A stretch of DNA of 64,000 nt. Source: Nematopogon swammerdamellus (Eukaryota > Arthropoda > Insecta > Lepidoptera > Adelidae). The notes under the pieces are model-generated. The model did not search any database. It saw nothing but the letters and a program-made list of their open reading frames with translations, and was not told where the DNA came from. Both the position numbers and the translations under genes were made by a program. The stretch lies in assembly GCA_946902875.1 (NCBI GenBank), contig OX336349.1, positions 20,607,891-20,671,890 on the forward strand. Direction: 5' to 3'. Below, piece after piece: positions 22,700 to 33,396 of the stretch (positions are counted from its first letter, which is position 1; each line of letters begins with the position of its first letter).

Positions 22700-23030
22700 C
22701 AGCGGTTCTCAAACATTTTTGGCAACGGAACCCTTTTGAAATACTAAATATTTTGCGGAGCCCTAAAATAAGCAATACCTTGTTTTATGTTCATTCATTC
22801 ATTGATGAAATTCATACAAAAATAGGTACTTTACATGACACTTTATTGCTTTCACTGTAAATGGATAAAATTGTTTGAAGTTTTTGATCGCAGCTCTATT
22901 TAAGATTTTGGTCTATTACGTGACAAGATTTGATGTGCTTCGTTCTTTCGATTGATATTATTTCGGCGGAGCCCTCAAAGAGGCCTTGCGGAGCCCCAGG
23001 GCTCCGCGGAGCACACTTTGAGTATGGCTG
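22700..23030. mobile_element. hAT MITE nested in 22617-23817
   Basis: Starts CAGCGGTTCTCAAACATTT and ends with the inverse of CAGCCATACTCAAAGTGTG. Perfect 8-bp TSD GCATACTT at 22692-22699 and 23031-23038. GC-rich GGAGCCCTGGGGCTCCGC-type hairpins near the right end. Confidence 0.92.
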
Positions 23031-23411
23031 GCATACTTAATTAATTAACAACTGCGTACCTACTTGATAAGTACCTAAAGTTTCAAATATTTGTTTATGT
23101 TTTGGCGCGGGGGCACAGGACTCACTGGTCGAACTCCATATTTTCAACTCAATTTCCAAACTTCATTTCATTTCAACTCAAACGCCACCCAAAGATGGTA
23201 AAATCTATATGTAATTTAAGCCTAATATTAACAAAGTTGTTCGTAAAGATGATTATATTTCAGTTTAAGTTTATTGTGCTGTGTAATTTACTTTAATTAG
23301 TAATTACATTACCGTTTGTATAACTTTTTAATTAAAAAAAAACTAATAAAAAAATCTGCTGTACTTCATTAAAAAATCGAAAAATTCTGACAGTTCCAAA
23401 ATTTTTTATTT

Positions 23412-23730
23412 TATTTTTTTTATGCAAACTAACACGGTTGGCTATATCACCTACAACATCCGTCAGCCCATAACACCGGGTGAACTTGGTGCCACGTCAG
23501 TGCTTCCCTTCGGTCGTGCCGGCTACACTGAACTGGACAGAAAACACAAACTATTTACATAGCCGTTTCGACCGACCTTTCATTCAGTGCGGTGGTACCA
23601 ACCCGGGCGGGTTAAACCCTACCACCTAGTAATATAAGAAGGGAGTCATATCCCTTTGTCGCCTTTTACGACATACACTGGGAGAAATGCAGTGGGGTTA
23701 TTCTTTTAAAGTACCGGCCCCACACGGTAC
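23412..23730 (-). mobile_element. Head-Y SINE on 5S body, nested in 22617-23817
   Basis: T-run, 3' motif, 5S-SINE body, then reverse head Y ending GTACCGGCCCCACACGGTAC. Confidence 0.8.
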
Positions 23731-23993
23731 AAATCCAGCGTGCAATTCGTCCGCAATCCTGACAAGAGCCTAAAAATCCTGACATGTCGGGACAAATCCT
23801 TACGTATGGTAACCCTATGTGCGATGAAACATGTCTGGCTGGCCGGCGGCGCGGCGGCCTGTGTATCGACTGTGGTATCGATCTGATAATGAAAAGATAT
23901 ATATTTTAAAATGCAAGCCAATCGTTAGCCCAGTTTGCATTAGTCAGCGGCGCAGTACACTGATATGTATTATGGTTCCGTATCCTGGCGGCT

Positions 23994-24232
23994 GAGAAGA
24001 CGAATGAGATGTGGATGGATGAGAAGAGCGGAAGACCGCGTGTGGTGGCGTGCCTTGGGAGAGGCCTATGTTGTTTGCTGCCCAGCCTCTTGGGAAGGCG
24101 GGTGGGCCATTCTCCGCACTGAGACCTCAAGACGGTCCGTTGTACGTTGGCGCTCGGGTAGTGTTACTCCAGCCAACCGAGGGGAGAGGCCTATGTCCAG
24201 CAGTGGACCGAAACAGGCTGATGATGATGATG
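23994..24232 (+). mobile_element. RTE-like LINE tail with (GAT)n and 12-bp TSD
   Basis: Reads WMRRAEDRVWWRALGEAYV, the C-terminus of an RTE-type reverse transcriptase, and ends GGCTGATGATGATGAT. Flanked by ATCCTGGCGGCT at 23982-23993 and 24233-24244. Itself carries the 110-bp insert at 24072-24181. Confidence 0.8.
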
Positions 24233-24244
24233 ATCCTGGCGGCT

Positions 24245-24420
24245 TGAAACATCCGCGGAACGCCGGAACTCGGGTCCGAATGCATATTATCTGTGCCTAC
24301 GTCTTCTGTCTGTCTGTCCGTCCGTACGTCCGAGTGCTGTATCTTTTGAACCGTAATAGGTAGCCGGTTAAATTTTTTACAGAATATGCGTTATCATGGC
24401 GGATATGCCAACAAATTAAA
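24245..24420 (+). mobile_element. Element T remainder
   Basis: Contains (GTCT)n-like CTGTCTGTCTGTCCGTCCGT, TTGAACCGTAATAGGTAGCC and a TTTTTACAGAATATGCGTTA block, continuing the element broken by the LINE at 23994. Confidence 0.55.
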
Positions 24421-24424
24421 AAAT

Positions 24425-25515
24425 AATAATGAACAGTAGACACAAGAACAAGTCAATGAACAGTGGGCACAAGAACAAGTCAACAAGAACAAGTCCTTGA
24501 ACAGTAGATACAAGAACAAGTCTATGAATAGTAGACACAAGAACAAGTCGATGAACAGTAGGCACAAGATCAAGTCAACAAGAACAAGTCCTTGAACAGT
24601 AGATACAAGAACAAGTCTATGAACAGTAGGCACAAGAACAAGTTAACAAGAACAGGTCCTTGAACAGTAGACACAAGAACAAGCCAATGAACAGTAGGCA
24701 CAAGAACAAGTCAACAAGAACAAGTCCTTGAACATGAGATACAATAACAAGTCTATGAACAATAGACACAAGAACAAGTCAATGAACAGTAGTCACAAGA
24801 ACAAGTCAACAAGAACAAGTCCTTGAATAGTAGATACAAGAACAAGTCTATGAACCGTTAACACAAGATCAGGTCGATGGACAGTAGGCACAAGAACAAG
24901 TCAACATGAACAAGTCCTTGAACAGTAGATACAAGAACAAGTATATGAACAGTAGGCACAAGAACATGTCAAGAAGAACAAGTCCTTGAAAAGTAGACAC
25001 GAGAACAAGCCAATGAACAGTAGGCACAAGAACAAGTCCTTGAACATGAGATACAATAACAAGTCTGACCAGTAGACACAAGAACAAGTCAATGAACAGT
25101 AGGCACAAGAACAAGTCAATAAACAGTAGATACAAGAACAATTCTATGAACAGTAGACACAAGAACAAGTCGATGAATAGTAGGCACAAGAACAAGTCAA
25201 CAAGAACAAGTCCTTGAACAGTAGATACAAGAATAAGTCTATGAACAGTAGACACAAGATCAGGTCGATGAACAGTAGGCTCAAGAACAAGTCAACAAGA
25301 ACAAGTCCTTGAACAGTAGATACAAGAACAAGTCTACAGTAGGCACAAGAGCAAGTCAACAAGAACAAGTCCTTGAAAAGTAGATACAAGAACAAGTCAA
25401 AGAACAGTAGATTCAAGAACAAGTCAATGAACGTAGATACAAGAACAAGTAAATGAACAGTAGATACAAGAACACGTCAATGAACAGTAGGCACAAGAAC
25501 AAGTCAACGAACAGT
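24425..25515. repeat. 27-bp minisatellite, about 1.1 kb, with higher-order structure
   Basis: Units like AACAGTAGACACAAGAACAA + GTCAATG, alternating G/A variants, interspersed with a 15-bp AAGAACAAGTCCTTG half unit. Together they form a roughly 95-bp composite. Unit lengths are multiples of 3, so the minus strand shows open frames of Leu/Phe/Cys repeats (LFIDLFLCL) that I do not regard as genes. Confidence 0.95.
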
Positions 25516-25749
25516 ATTGAAGTTACAGAGCTGCAAAAATAAAAACATCAAACGTTATTACTTTCCTGTCCTAATGTCTGCACTACCCTCGCCTTTATTC
25601 TTCTTCACTTGTTTGATAATGTTGTGCAATAAATTAATTACAAACCTTTTAGTCTATCATTGACATTAATACTAGGTTAATTTGGCTTTTAGTCTTCTTT
25701 GGTTAGTAGTCTTTCCCCTTATATTTTTTACTTTTTTTTTATATTCTGT

Positions 25750-25862
25750 GTACATTTCAACCGGCTACCTATTAAGTTTAAAACTTAAAAGGTAAGACAA
25801 ACAGACGGACGCCGGCGTACGCTTAGTAATAGTGTCCCGACTTCCTCCATACGGAACCCTAA
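25750..25862 (-). mobile_element. Element T end fragment
   Basis: TTTCAACCGGCTACCTATTA, AAACAGACGGACGCCGGCGT, GCTTAGTAATAGTGTCC and ATACGGAACCCTAA in minus order. Confidence 0.6.
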
Positions 25863-25987
25863 TAAACAAATGCAGACATACATCATACATAACATAACAT
25901 AACACAACTGATAAATAATAGTAGCACAGATAGTAGGGATGTAAACGAATTATAAATCTAATTTATGAATGTTGTGTTTTTTCACAG

Positions 25988-26042
25988 GATCGTTAAAGAC
26001 CGCATCGGAATTCGGAACCACATTGCAGAATGCTACCCCAAC
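25988..26042 (+). CDS. Putative 55-bp exon of an unidentified gene
   Basis: Preceded by TTTTTTCACAG and followed by GTAAGT, both strong splice signals, with no repeat similarity. Two frames are open: IVKDRIGIRNHIAECYPN and SLKTASEFGTTLQNATPT. A third contains ATG at 26030 (GCAGAATG context), leaving 13 coding bases before the donor, so it could instead be the start-codon exon of a gene whose leader is upstream (for example at 19086-19580). I do not recognise the gene. Confidence 0.4.
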
Positions 26043-27480
26043 GTAAGTGTTGATGCTTTCATACTAATTGCAGATTTATTTTCTGTCTTGCTTTCTTTCT
26101 CATATTTCGATCGGCGTCCGATGATATTGGGATCGAATATTTAAGCAAAATTAACTAAAAGTTCTATGTATGTTTTCAATTCCTTTTCTTTAAATAACCA
26201 GGTAGTAAGTTCCCCCCCCCCCCCCCCCCCCTCCCCCTCTCTTTCGGCCTAATCCTTAGCACGCCCGTGCCCCGTGCTAAGTAAGAGTGTTAGTGCATCC
26301 AATAGGTTTTTAATGTTATTTCCAACCTGTTTTGACTCTACGTTGACATCGCTACGGTCACATATATTCGTTAATTAGTAAGTAAATTCTCGCTACTCGT
26401 CCAATACAACACAACCGATGTACCAATAAAGGAAACTCAATCCTTCCTTTTTATTTGGCTTAGCAGTAGTCGGGTAAATAGGTACACACCGAACCCAACC
26501 CTTCCTTTTTATTTGGCTAAAAATTTTGATAAAAAAGTTTGGAAACCCCTGGACTAGGTACCTGTCTAGACACCCCACGTGGTCTCATAGAACCTTCCGC
26601 AATGCGGCTACTGCCTGGAACCAAGTCGCTATCTGTTTATTTATTAACATGCTGTGCTCACGGCTCCACCCGCGTTAAAGTATTTTTAGTGCTTTAGCAC
26701 CACCTTTAGATCTCACAGGATAGATAGGTATTATACTGTCTGTATATAATATATTGCTCCATAAACATTACATACATACGTATAATGCGCATGTCATACA
26801 GGGATTATAATAAATTTATTATAACATTTGATGCAAAGGCCGACTTAATCCTTAACCCTGCAGTGCACGCGCGCGGACTCAGACTCCGCACTTTTACTAT
26901 AATCGAAATATATTCTTTCGTTTTCATCTGACGTCTCTCGCGCCTTAGGTACCTTCCTCCCGCAGGAGGGGCTTTTGCTTAGTTCAATCAGTCGCAAATT
27001 AGCGAGCCCAGCGAGTGTATGAGTGAGACTTGCGGACTCTGAGTCCGCGCGCGTGCGTGGGTGTTATGGACTGCGGAGTGTGAGTGAGTATGTGTGGGTG
27101 TATGTAAAAAACAGACCCACTCTAGACATCTATGTCGGTGCCATAATGCTAAATTGTCTAACATCTGTTTGCCTTGAGCATGTAGATTCGATAAATTGAA
27201 AAAAAAATCGCGTTGTTTGTAAACAAAATAAAAAATTATCAATGTAGATGTGTCCTTATGTTTATGTATTTTTTTATTTGTGACACTATGATTCTAAGAA
27301 GTTAATTGTTTTAGGTCTAATAATACAATAAGTACTTTATATGATTATATTTTTGTTTTTAATCAACCCTAAACAGAGCCTAATAATAGCTTGCGGAGTC
27401 TGAGTCCGCGCGCGTGCGTCCATGTGACTTTTAGGTGTGCGTGTACGGCAGGGTTAAGAAATGTCTTCGAGCCAACTAAT
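26043..27480. other. Non-coding spacer with poly-C run and repeated GC boxes
   Basis: 26213-26232 is poly-C. 26750-26850 is LINE-tail-like (TTGCTCCATAAACATTACAT). GGAGTCTGAGTCCGCGCGCG boxes recur at 26868 (inverted), 27033 and 27392. No gene seen. Confidence 0.45.
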
Positions 27481-27486
27481 GATGTT

Positions 27487-27700
27487 TTTTTTATGGAAAC
27501 TGACACGGATCGTTGGCTACATCATCTACTACATCCGTGAAGTAGACCTTGGTGAAGTAGATGCCATGTCAGTGTTTCCCATGATTTGATTTGGATGATA
27601 TTATGTTATAATAATAATAATAGTAGCCTTTTGCCCGCGGCTTCGCTCGCGTGAAATTCTTATTTAAAGAGAAGAAAGTAAGTAAGAAAGAAGCCCGAGC
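27487..27700. mobile_element. SINE 3' fragment and Helitron-like head fragment
   Basis: 27487-27590 is a minus 5S-SINE fragment (GGAAACTGACACGG). 27618-27660 has TTGCCCGCGGCTTCGCTCGC, a lepidopteran repeat head. Confidence 0.5.
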
Positions 27701-27927
27701 TATGTTCAAGTAAACAATAAACCGCAACAATTCTCCCTGGTGTCGTGCGTTTTAAGGCTACGTGAATATTTAGGGTGTCAAATGACGCGCATCGAGGAGG
27801 ACTACAAGATGGTAAAAAATAAGGAGATTCACAAAAAAAATTGAGTTTTTGAGAAAATCGCGAAAAACCGCTTAAAAGCCGTTTTTGGGGGTTTAAAAAG
27901 GGCACTTTTAAACATATTTCTAAATAA

Positions 27928-28209
27928 TATATACACGGTGTTGCAACCCCAACCGTTAAACCCGAAAGGGGGTGATTCTGTACGTGAAATAGAACAACTT
28001 TTGTTCTAAGATTTTTTTATTTGAAGAAAAAAAATTTTTTTTTCTCCATACATTTTGAGAATAGGTAATTAAAATTTGTATGGAAAACAAATTTTTTTTT
28101 TGTTTAAAAAATTTTTTTTCTTCACAGAAGTTGTTTAGTTTCACATATAGAATAACCCCCTTATGCCAGTTAAAAATATTACGGGGGCAACTGCAACACC
28201 GTGTATATA
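27928..28209. mobile_element. Inverted-repeat element, 282 bp
   Basis: Ends TATATACACGGTGTTGCA and its exact inverse. Inner arms also pair (GGGGGTGATTCTGTACGTGA against inverse of GGGGGTTATTCTATATGTGA). The core is A/T-run-rich. Confidence 0.75.
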
Positions 28210-28715
28210 TTTGAACTTTTATGTTTTTTTTATACCCAATATCTGGGGACGTTTTTTTGATTTATTTTAAAAAGTGAAAAACTTGGGAGTTTAGATTTTT
28301 TTCGTATTTTCCGTTACGATAGTTACGAGTCGTCTTTATCTTGCAGTGTGAGTAGTTAAAATGATTTTCGTGTATGCATATAGTTGAAATTGAGAATTGA
28401 ATTTTTTTTATTTTATTTTTTTTATTTTTGTAAACTTTTCGAAATTGACATATTTCTTATATTTGAATACGCCCTAAAAGTCATTTTCAATGTACCCGAA
28501 GGTCACGTAATGCATGAGATCTGTGAATTTTTTTACACATTAGCTTACAGATGTACTTTGTTATGTTGTCGCTAAAAACAGTAGACATACTTATAATACT
28601 CTGAAAACCAAAGTAGAAGTAGGTACAATGGTTATGCTAAAGAGGCATAGCCTTCGTCTTTTGACCTCGTCTTGTAACACTGAAGGCATACTTTTGCATT
28701 AGCATCGACAAGTAG

Positions 28716-29200
28716 AATTTTTTTTTAACCGATCCAGTTGGCTACATCACCTACAACATTCTTGATGTCAGCCAATAACATCTTGGTGAACATGATGCCA
28801 CGTCAGTTGTTCCCTTCGTTATGCTGAACTGGACGGAAACACTATTTACATGGCCGTTTCGACCGACCACCTGCGGTGGTCCAACCCAACGGGCGGGTTA
28901 AACCCTACCACATTGCAAGGGAAGAAGGGAATGAACCTAAAGGTTTACGTGGAATCCGAAGATTCCACGAAATTCGTCATATTTTCTTTTAATTTGTCAT
29001 CCAAGACGCGCATTTTTGCGAAAATGTGGAAAAAACACGGTTGGACACCGCTGGCTAGAGCGGGCAAGAAACTCGCCGCCAGTATTTTTTTAATATTTAT
29101 AATATATATAATTTATGTAATTAATTTTGTTTTGCGTCTTTCAGTAAAACAAAATATGTATAATAGGTCTAGAAGTTTTTGCAAATAAATACTGATTAAT
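28716..29200. mobile_element. Degraded 5S SINE followed by a LINE-tail fragment
   Basis: 28716-28960 retains TTGGCTACATCACCTACAAC and GGGCGGGTTAAACCCTACCA (minus). 28975-29180 has a GGGCAAGAAACTCGCCGCCA block typical of LINE 3' UTRs. Confidence 0.5.
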
Positions 29201-29265
29201 CGTTTTAAGAACCGGAATTTAACAGGTTGATTTTAATATTTATGAAAAATTAATAATATTAAAAC

Positions 29266-30142
29266 AGGCCAAGTGCAATCGCGCACCGAGGGTTCCGTAT
29301 CGCCATGTCATGGTCAGCGCTGCTTCATACTGGTATCGGTAGATGGCGCGCATGAACTTTTTAGTTTCTTGTATGGGGACCCCGTGAATTTTTTACTTTT
29401 TTAATTTTTATTATTTGTTGTTACATCGGCCATAATAAATAACACATATTCTGTGAAAATTTCAATGGGCTACTCGCACTTGGCCGGTTTTTAGGGTTCC
29501 GTATCCGTCGTACGGGGCCCTATTACTTAGCTTACGCCGTCTGTTTGTCTGTCTGTCTGTCTCTCCGTCTGTCTGTCCTATGGCTATCGAGGGGTATCTC
29601 TTGAACCGTAATAGGTAGCCCGTTGAAATTTTCACAGAATATGTGTTATTTATTATGGCCGATAAAACAACAAAGATAATAAAAATAAGAAAAGTAAAAA
29701 ATTCACGGGGTTCCCATAGAAGAAACCAAAAAAGTGTATGCGCGCACGCCATCTACCGAAGAGAGTACGAAGCATTTGAACTAATTATAAATTTTAACTA
29801 ATATTATTATTTATGGCGTGTTTATTTTATAAACACGCCATAAATGGCGTGAGTGGCGCTACCCATCACATGGCGATACGGAACGCTCGGTGCGCGAGTT
29901 CGACTCGCACTTGGCCGGTTTTTACGATAGCGCAAAAACAAAATACACTTCGAAAAACCCGTTTCTTGTAATGATCCCTTATATTTTTCTTTTTGAAATA
30001 TTTGAAATATCCGCCATAATAACACATATTCCGTGAAAATTTCAACCGGCTACCTATATAGGGTTCAAAAGATACAGGCCCTTCAGAGGTAGGACGGACA
30101 GACGGCGTAGGCTTAGTAATAGACGGATACGGAACCCTAAAA
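29266..30142. mobile_element. Cluster of three element T copies (-, +, -)
   Basis: 29266-29485 minus, 29488-29922 plus and 29995-30142 minus. Each has the ACGGAACCCT / GGCCGGTTTTT ends and the CACAGAATATGTGTTATT core. Adjacent opposite copies form large imperfect palindromes. Confidence 0.65.
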
Positions 30143-30736
30143 ATGAAAATTATGTAATAATATAAATGTGAATTGATAAGTGTCATGCATTAGAAATTCG
30201 CCAATCAGGTAACAGATAAAAGAGTTTATCGCTCCTTGATAAGGTTTTCAATAACTTGATTAGCACGATTGGTCTGGCTGAACTGGTTTTTGGGTGTTTT
30301 TAATTCAATTACATATAGACCGTTCACAGTTATTTTACCTCTAGCCATCAAGTTGGCTAACCTGAGCTCTGTGTTGCCATAATTGGTTCGTACTATTTCC
30401 CTGTACGAAATATTTGAACATATTTTTAGAATAGAATAGAATAGAAACTCTTTATTGCACACAAATTGAAAGAAGAACAGTACACGACAAGAAACAAGAA
30501 ATAAAGGAGTGCGCAAAGGTGGACTTATCACTGCAAGTACAACAGTTACTTATACATAATTTCCACTACCACGGGTAAAATATTAATAGCAAGCAGCCCT
30601 TTTTAGGACCGTAGTACTAGTGACAGCAAGTGGTGCCAACCTAGCGGAAGATACAATGACATGTGTCAGAGGTAAAATAACTGTGAACGATCTGTAAGTA
30701 CCAAACAAAAAACAAAAAAAACATTTTTCGGTTTGG
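30143..30736. other. Spacer with a LINE-tail-like block
   Basis: 30415-30540 has (AATAG)n and ACTCTTTATTGCACACAAA, the antisense of a LINE 3' UTR with AATAAAG. The 101-aa minus frame at 30226-30531 runs through it and has no domain. Confidence 0.4.
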
Positions 30737-31447
30737 TACCAACACACTCACGAACATCAGCGCACTGAATGAAAGTTCGGTCGAAACGGCTAGAAAATTG
30801 TTTTTCATAGTTCAGTGTGGCCTGCAATGTTTCCTACAGGAACAGGGTGTTACAGGGAATCACTGGTCTAGTTACCATGGCAGACGCCACAACCAGCGGT
30901 CGGTCGACTGTTGTTAAGCACACCTGGGCGCGGTCAGTACTTTTTTTTAAATGTAATCCGGTATGGATGGCTGAGTCGGAGGAGCCAAAGCGCATGCTCC
31001 GACCAGCCATATCACTTCCGAGAAGGTAGGTGCCATACCGGAGACTTCCCTGGATCGCTGGCTATACTGGACTAGAGGAGAACACAACCGAGGGTGCTAT
31101 GCGGCCATCTTACATCGCACATTACATCCAGTACGGTACAGTACTTGGATGGGTGACCGCTCGACCGTTGGAGGCTGCCCGTGGTTCGGATTCCACGTAA
31201 AATTGTAGGTCCCTTCCCTTCTTACCTTACTAGGTGGTAGGGTTTATCCTGCCCGGGTTGATACCAACGCACTGAAACGTCGGTCGAAACGGCTATGTTA
31301 ACGGCTAGTTCGTGTTTTCCGCCAAGTTCAGTGTAGCCGACATTAAATGAAGGAAAGCACTGACATGGCACCTATACTAGTTCACCCGGTGTTATGGGCT
31401 GACATCACGGATGTTGCAGGTGATGTAGCCAACCGTGTCAGCGTCGA
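30737..31447 (+). mobile_element. 5S/tRNA SINE interrupted inside its 5S promoter by a tRNA SINE
   Basis: Head GTCGACTGTTGTTAAGCACA + CCTGGGCGCGGTCAGTAC ends at 30940; TTGGATGGGTGACCGCTCGA resumes at 31145. The body runs to AGCCAACCGTG near 31435. 30737-30810 is another body fragment. Confidence 0.8.
30941..31138 (-). mobile_element. 5'-truncated tRNA SINE with TSD, nested
   Basis: T-run, then TGTAATCCGGTATGGATGGC (minus-sense 3' motif), then GCCATACCGGAGACTTCCCT and GAGAACACAACCGAGG. Flanked by CAGTAC at 30935-30940 and 31139-31144. Confidence 0.85.
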
Positions 31448-31644
31448 TAAAAAAACTTTGTGGGTACCTACCAAGGAGGTACCTACATACAACCCGTATA
31501 ATAAGTTTACCAATGTCGATACAGCAAGATAAGCAAGTGCATGCAGCATGCAATGTGTATGTCGGCAACTCATATCGCATGCATATTGACAACATGCATA
31601 GAGTGTCGTGTCATGTCAGTCAGTCAGTCAGTCAGCGTGTAAGC

Positions 31645-31849
31645 GTCCACTGCTGGACATACGCCTCTCCAATTTTCCTCCAGTCCTCGCTCCAGTCCTC
31701 CCGGCCTTCAGCTAGGGTTGCCAGGTGCCCGGGATTTGTCCCAATGTCCCGGGACAATTGCCCAATGTCCCGTGTCCCATTTTGTCCCGACAAAATGATC
31801 CGCGAAGGATCATTTTGGCCCGGAGAGTGCAATTTGTTCCGGGAACAAT
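31645..31849. mobile_element. RTE tail piece and hAT-like remnant
   Basis: 31645-31712 minus reads IGEAYVQQWTLT. 31716-31849 begins AGGGTTGCCAGGTGCCCGGG, like hAT ends elsewhere here, and has a hairpin around GATCCGCGAAGGATC. Confidence 0.55.
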
Positions 31850-32228
31850 TTTTTTTTTATGGAAACTGACACGGTTGACTACATCACCTACAACATCCGT
31901 GATGTCAGCCCATAACACAGGGTGAACTTGGTGCCACGTCAGTGCCTCCCCTCGGTCGTGCCGGCTACACTGAACTGGACGGAAAACACAAACTATTTAC
32001 ATAGCCGTTTCGACCGACCTTTCATTCAGTGCGGTGTGGTGGTATCAACCCGGGCGGGTTAAACCCTACCTACCACCTGTAATATAAGAAGGGAGTCATA
32101 CATATCCCTTAGTCGCCTTTTACGAAATACACGGGGAGAGATGCAGTGGGGCTATTCTTTTAATGTACCGGCCCCACACGGTACAATACCGGCCCCACAC
32201 GGTACAGTACCGGCCCCACACGGTACAA
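31850..32228 (-). mobile_element. Head-Y SINE on 5S body with triplicated terminus
   Basis: Standard T-run to body to reverse head Y. The outer end, TACCGGCCCCACACGGTACA, then occurs three times in tandem at about 32166-32228. Confidence 0.85.
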
Positions 32229-32420
32229 CTGCTGCTGGACATACGCCTCTCCAATTTTCCTCCAGTCCTCCCGGCCTTTAGCCGTACGGAACCACTGCTT
32301 TCCGCCGACTTAGAGTGTCATGCATTTCATCAATCGCACGCTATGTACCTAGTCGATGTGGTATGTCTGCAGCAGCCGCGTGCTACCTCCACGCGGCTTG
32401 TACCTCCACTCCTTGACGGG
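32229..32420 (-). mobile_element. RTE-like LINE fragment
   Basis: CTGCTGGACATACGCCTCTC and CCAGTCCTCCCGGCC, also in 58345-58735. Antisense to an RTE-type coding tail. Confidence 0.55.
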
Positions 32421-32514
32421 TGAGCTCGACCTCGACAACGAAAGAATTAAATATACATATTTATTTTGGTAAATTCCCAGTGCATTCACAGTGTTACATA
32501 AACATACATATGTA

Positions 32515-32775
32515 CTTACTACATGGAAACTGACGGTTGGCTACATCATCTACACTCGTTGATGTCAGCCCATAACACCGTGTGAACTAGGTGCCATGCC
32601 AGTGCTTCCGAGAAAGTTAAGAAGGGAAAGCACCTGCAGTTTTACGTGGAATCCGAACCGCGGTCAGCCTCCAACGGTCGAGCGGTCACCCATCAAAGTA
32701 CTGACCGCGCTCAGGGTTGCTTAAAACAACTGTCTTCCGACCGCACCACTGAGCTACCGAGGCTGACTGATGATG
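32515..32775 (-). mobile_element. 5S/tRNA SINE with internal deletion
   Basis: TGACGGTTGGCTACATCATC, then directly CTCCAACGGTCGAGCGGTCA, the reverse 5S segment and CACTGAGCTACCGAGGCTGA (reverse tRNA-like box A). Confidence 0.8.
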
Positions 32776-32954
32776 GCGCGACTCCTGGTCGTGTGTGATG
32801 GATGGTACTTGCAAGTTAAGTATTCCCAAGAGTTTGGGGCAGTCGATTAATCCATTAGCTAATTTTGCCATCCAACATATCGCGTCTGTAGGCCAGGGGA
32901 AGTAGTTTATGATGCTTGGACGCGTTATCCGTCCTTGGGAACTACACGCATATA

Positions 32955-33310
32955 TTTTTCGCGCGGCTTCGCTCGCGCGAAATTTGTATTAATAAGAAGA
33001 AAGTAAGTAAGCCCGCTACCGCACCTTTATATCGGCGCGCGGAACGATTCGGCTTGTATGAGAGCCGTAACGTAACCGGAATAAAATTGTAAGTATTTAG
33101 CCTATCCTGTATAGTTAAATGTGCTTGTACTAATCATCGAATTCGGATGATCGGTTTAAGAGTTATGGAGGAACATACATACAGACAATATTCTAAAAAT
33201 TGTCAATTTAGCTTTAGTATCACACATAGAGTCTGCAAACGCAATTTCTCATAAAAGAAAGTAACTTACTGAATGACCATCCCTTACAGATTTATTATTA
33301 GTAATATTGA
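32955..33310 (+). mobile_element. Dispersed repeat H1 (uninterrupted copy)
   Basis: CGCGGCTTCGCTCGCGCGAA to CATCCCTTACAGATTTATTA, aligned with the pieces at 16805-17960. Confidence 0.65.
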
Positions 33311-33396
33311 TGTGCTCTAATCAAAGCTTGTGTGTATCTTGGGTTCCACACTTGATAACAATATTCAAGGTTGCAAGGTAATATATGCGTAGTTTT

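Larger units (their letters stand above)
22617..23817. mobile_element. hAT-like element with 8-bp TSD, carrying two nested insertions
   Basis: TIRs TAGGGTTACCA on both ends. TSD TGTGCGAT at 22609-22616 and 23818-23825, perfect. The interior has AAAAGTCCGGACAAAAAGCC near the left and the inverse-like TCCTGACATGTCGGGAC near the right. No transposase frame, so non-autonomous. Confidence 0.85.

Noticed and set aside
24394..25422. Several hydrophobic Leu/Phe/Cys repeat proteins on the minus strand
   Set aside because: All come from the 27-bp minisatellite, whose unit length keeps any frame open. No start context or unique sequence.
24425..25515. CRISPR-like array
   Set aside because: Repeats are contiguous with no unique spacers, and the window is eukaryotic.
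31435..31925. Overlapping frames of 144, 68 and 66 aa
   Set aside because: They cross SINE, RTE-tail and hAT remnant sequence; codons follow the repeats, not a protein family.
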